A stretch of 64,000 bases of DNA from Xanthomonas sp. SI (GTDB lineage Bacteria > Pseudomonadota > Gammaproteobacteria > Xanthomonadales > Xanthomonadaceae): positions 4,154,001 through 4,218,000 of the forward strand of contig NZ_CP051261.1 in NCBI RefSeq assembly GCF_014236855.1, read 5' to 3'. Both the position numbers and the translations under genes were made by a program. Below are positions 63,907-64,000 of this stretch, piece after piece; the stretch's first letter is position 1; the number at the start of each line of letters is the position of its first letter. Under the pieces are notes generated by a model that was given only the letters and a program-made list of their open reading frames with translations, searched no databases and was not told where the DNA came from.

Positions 63907-64000
63907 CGCCGGGAATAGGGAAACGGGAATGGAGAATGGGAACGTCAACAGCGCCAGCTTAGCGCTTCTGACCATTCCCGATTCACCATTCCCCATTCCC
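63907..64000. repeat. GGGAATG-type inverted-repeat element (13), upstream of nrdR
   Basis: The left arm (63907-63940: GCCGGGAATAGGGAAACGGG, GAATGG units) and the right arm (63971 to the window edge: ACCATTCCCGATTCACC, ATTCCCC) belong to the GGGAATG variant. The loop holds AGCGCCAGC...AGCGCTT. The element may extend past the window. Confidence 0.8.

Overview
The window is high-GC (roughly 70%) and codes densely. Its gene order, from nrdR-ribD-ribE through kdp and the dcw cluster to secA, together with the protein sequences, points to a gammaproteobacterium of the family Xanthomonadaceae. A Xanthomonas of the early-branching or translucens-like type is most likely; this is inferred from gene content and repeat types, not from a database search. 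Most of the window is housekeeping DNA. No prophage, IS element, CRISPR array or tRNA was seen.

Layout. 1-792: 5' part of a PQQ-dependent alcohol dehydrogenase (minus). 793-1968: gene-free, with a block of perfect hairpins and two palindromic repeats. 1969-8560: HAD hydrolase, two lipoproteins/hydrolases, an M1 aminopeptidase, ubiE and a porin (all minus). 8824-15010: cytosine-deaminase-like enzyme; a TonB receptor and a membrane acyltransferase diverging from a Zur-like operator; a DUF2252 lipoprotein; a small exported protein. 15197-16767: MutT/ThiE-like fusion and a VOC protein. 17396-21732: secA, an M23 peptidase and divergent dciA. 21881-39454: lpxC and the dcw cell-wall/division cluster (mraZ-rsmH-ftsL-ftsI-murE-murF-mraY-ftsW-murG-murC-ddl-ftsQ-ftsA-ftsZ, minus strand), driven from a promoter with MraZ-box-like repeats. 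murD is absent from its usual place. 39783-46079: TANGO2-like protein, RNase P RNA, rsmI, lpoA, UPF0102, DUF457 and a FAD-linked oxidase. 46311-55111: kdpFABCDE potassium uptake with a TorF-like porin at its head. 55291-56868: CocE-like hydrolase. 57344-63900: thiL, nusB, ribH, ribB, ribE behind an FMN riboswitch, then ribD, a GNAT protein and nrdR.

The most unusual feature is a family of at least 13 dispersed inverted-repeat elements. Their arms are runs of a 7-8 base unit (GGGATTC, GGGACTC or GGGAATG types). They sit at gene junctions, often touching stop or start codons, and are concentrated in the dcw, kdp and rib operons. The arm units have no stop codon in any of six frames, and several elements are read in frame. 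One makes a 46-residue insert inside MurF; others make C-terminal tails on RsmH, MurG, FtsQ, KdpC, RibB and the TANGO2-like protein, while the ATGA/GTGA overlaps with the next genes are kept. Within an element both arms use the same unit variant, which suggests the hairpin itself is maintained. Two of these junctions (rsmH-ftsL and murG-murC) also carry a perfect hairpin that hides the downstream ribosome binding site.
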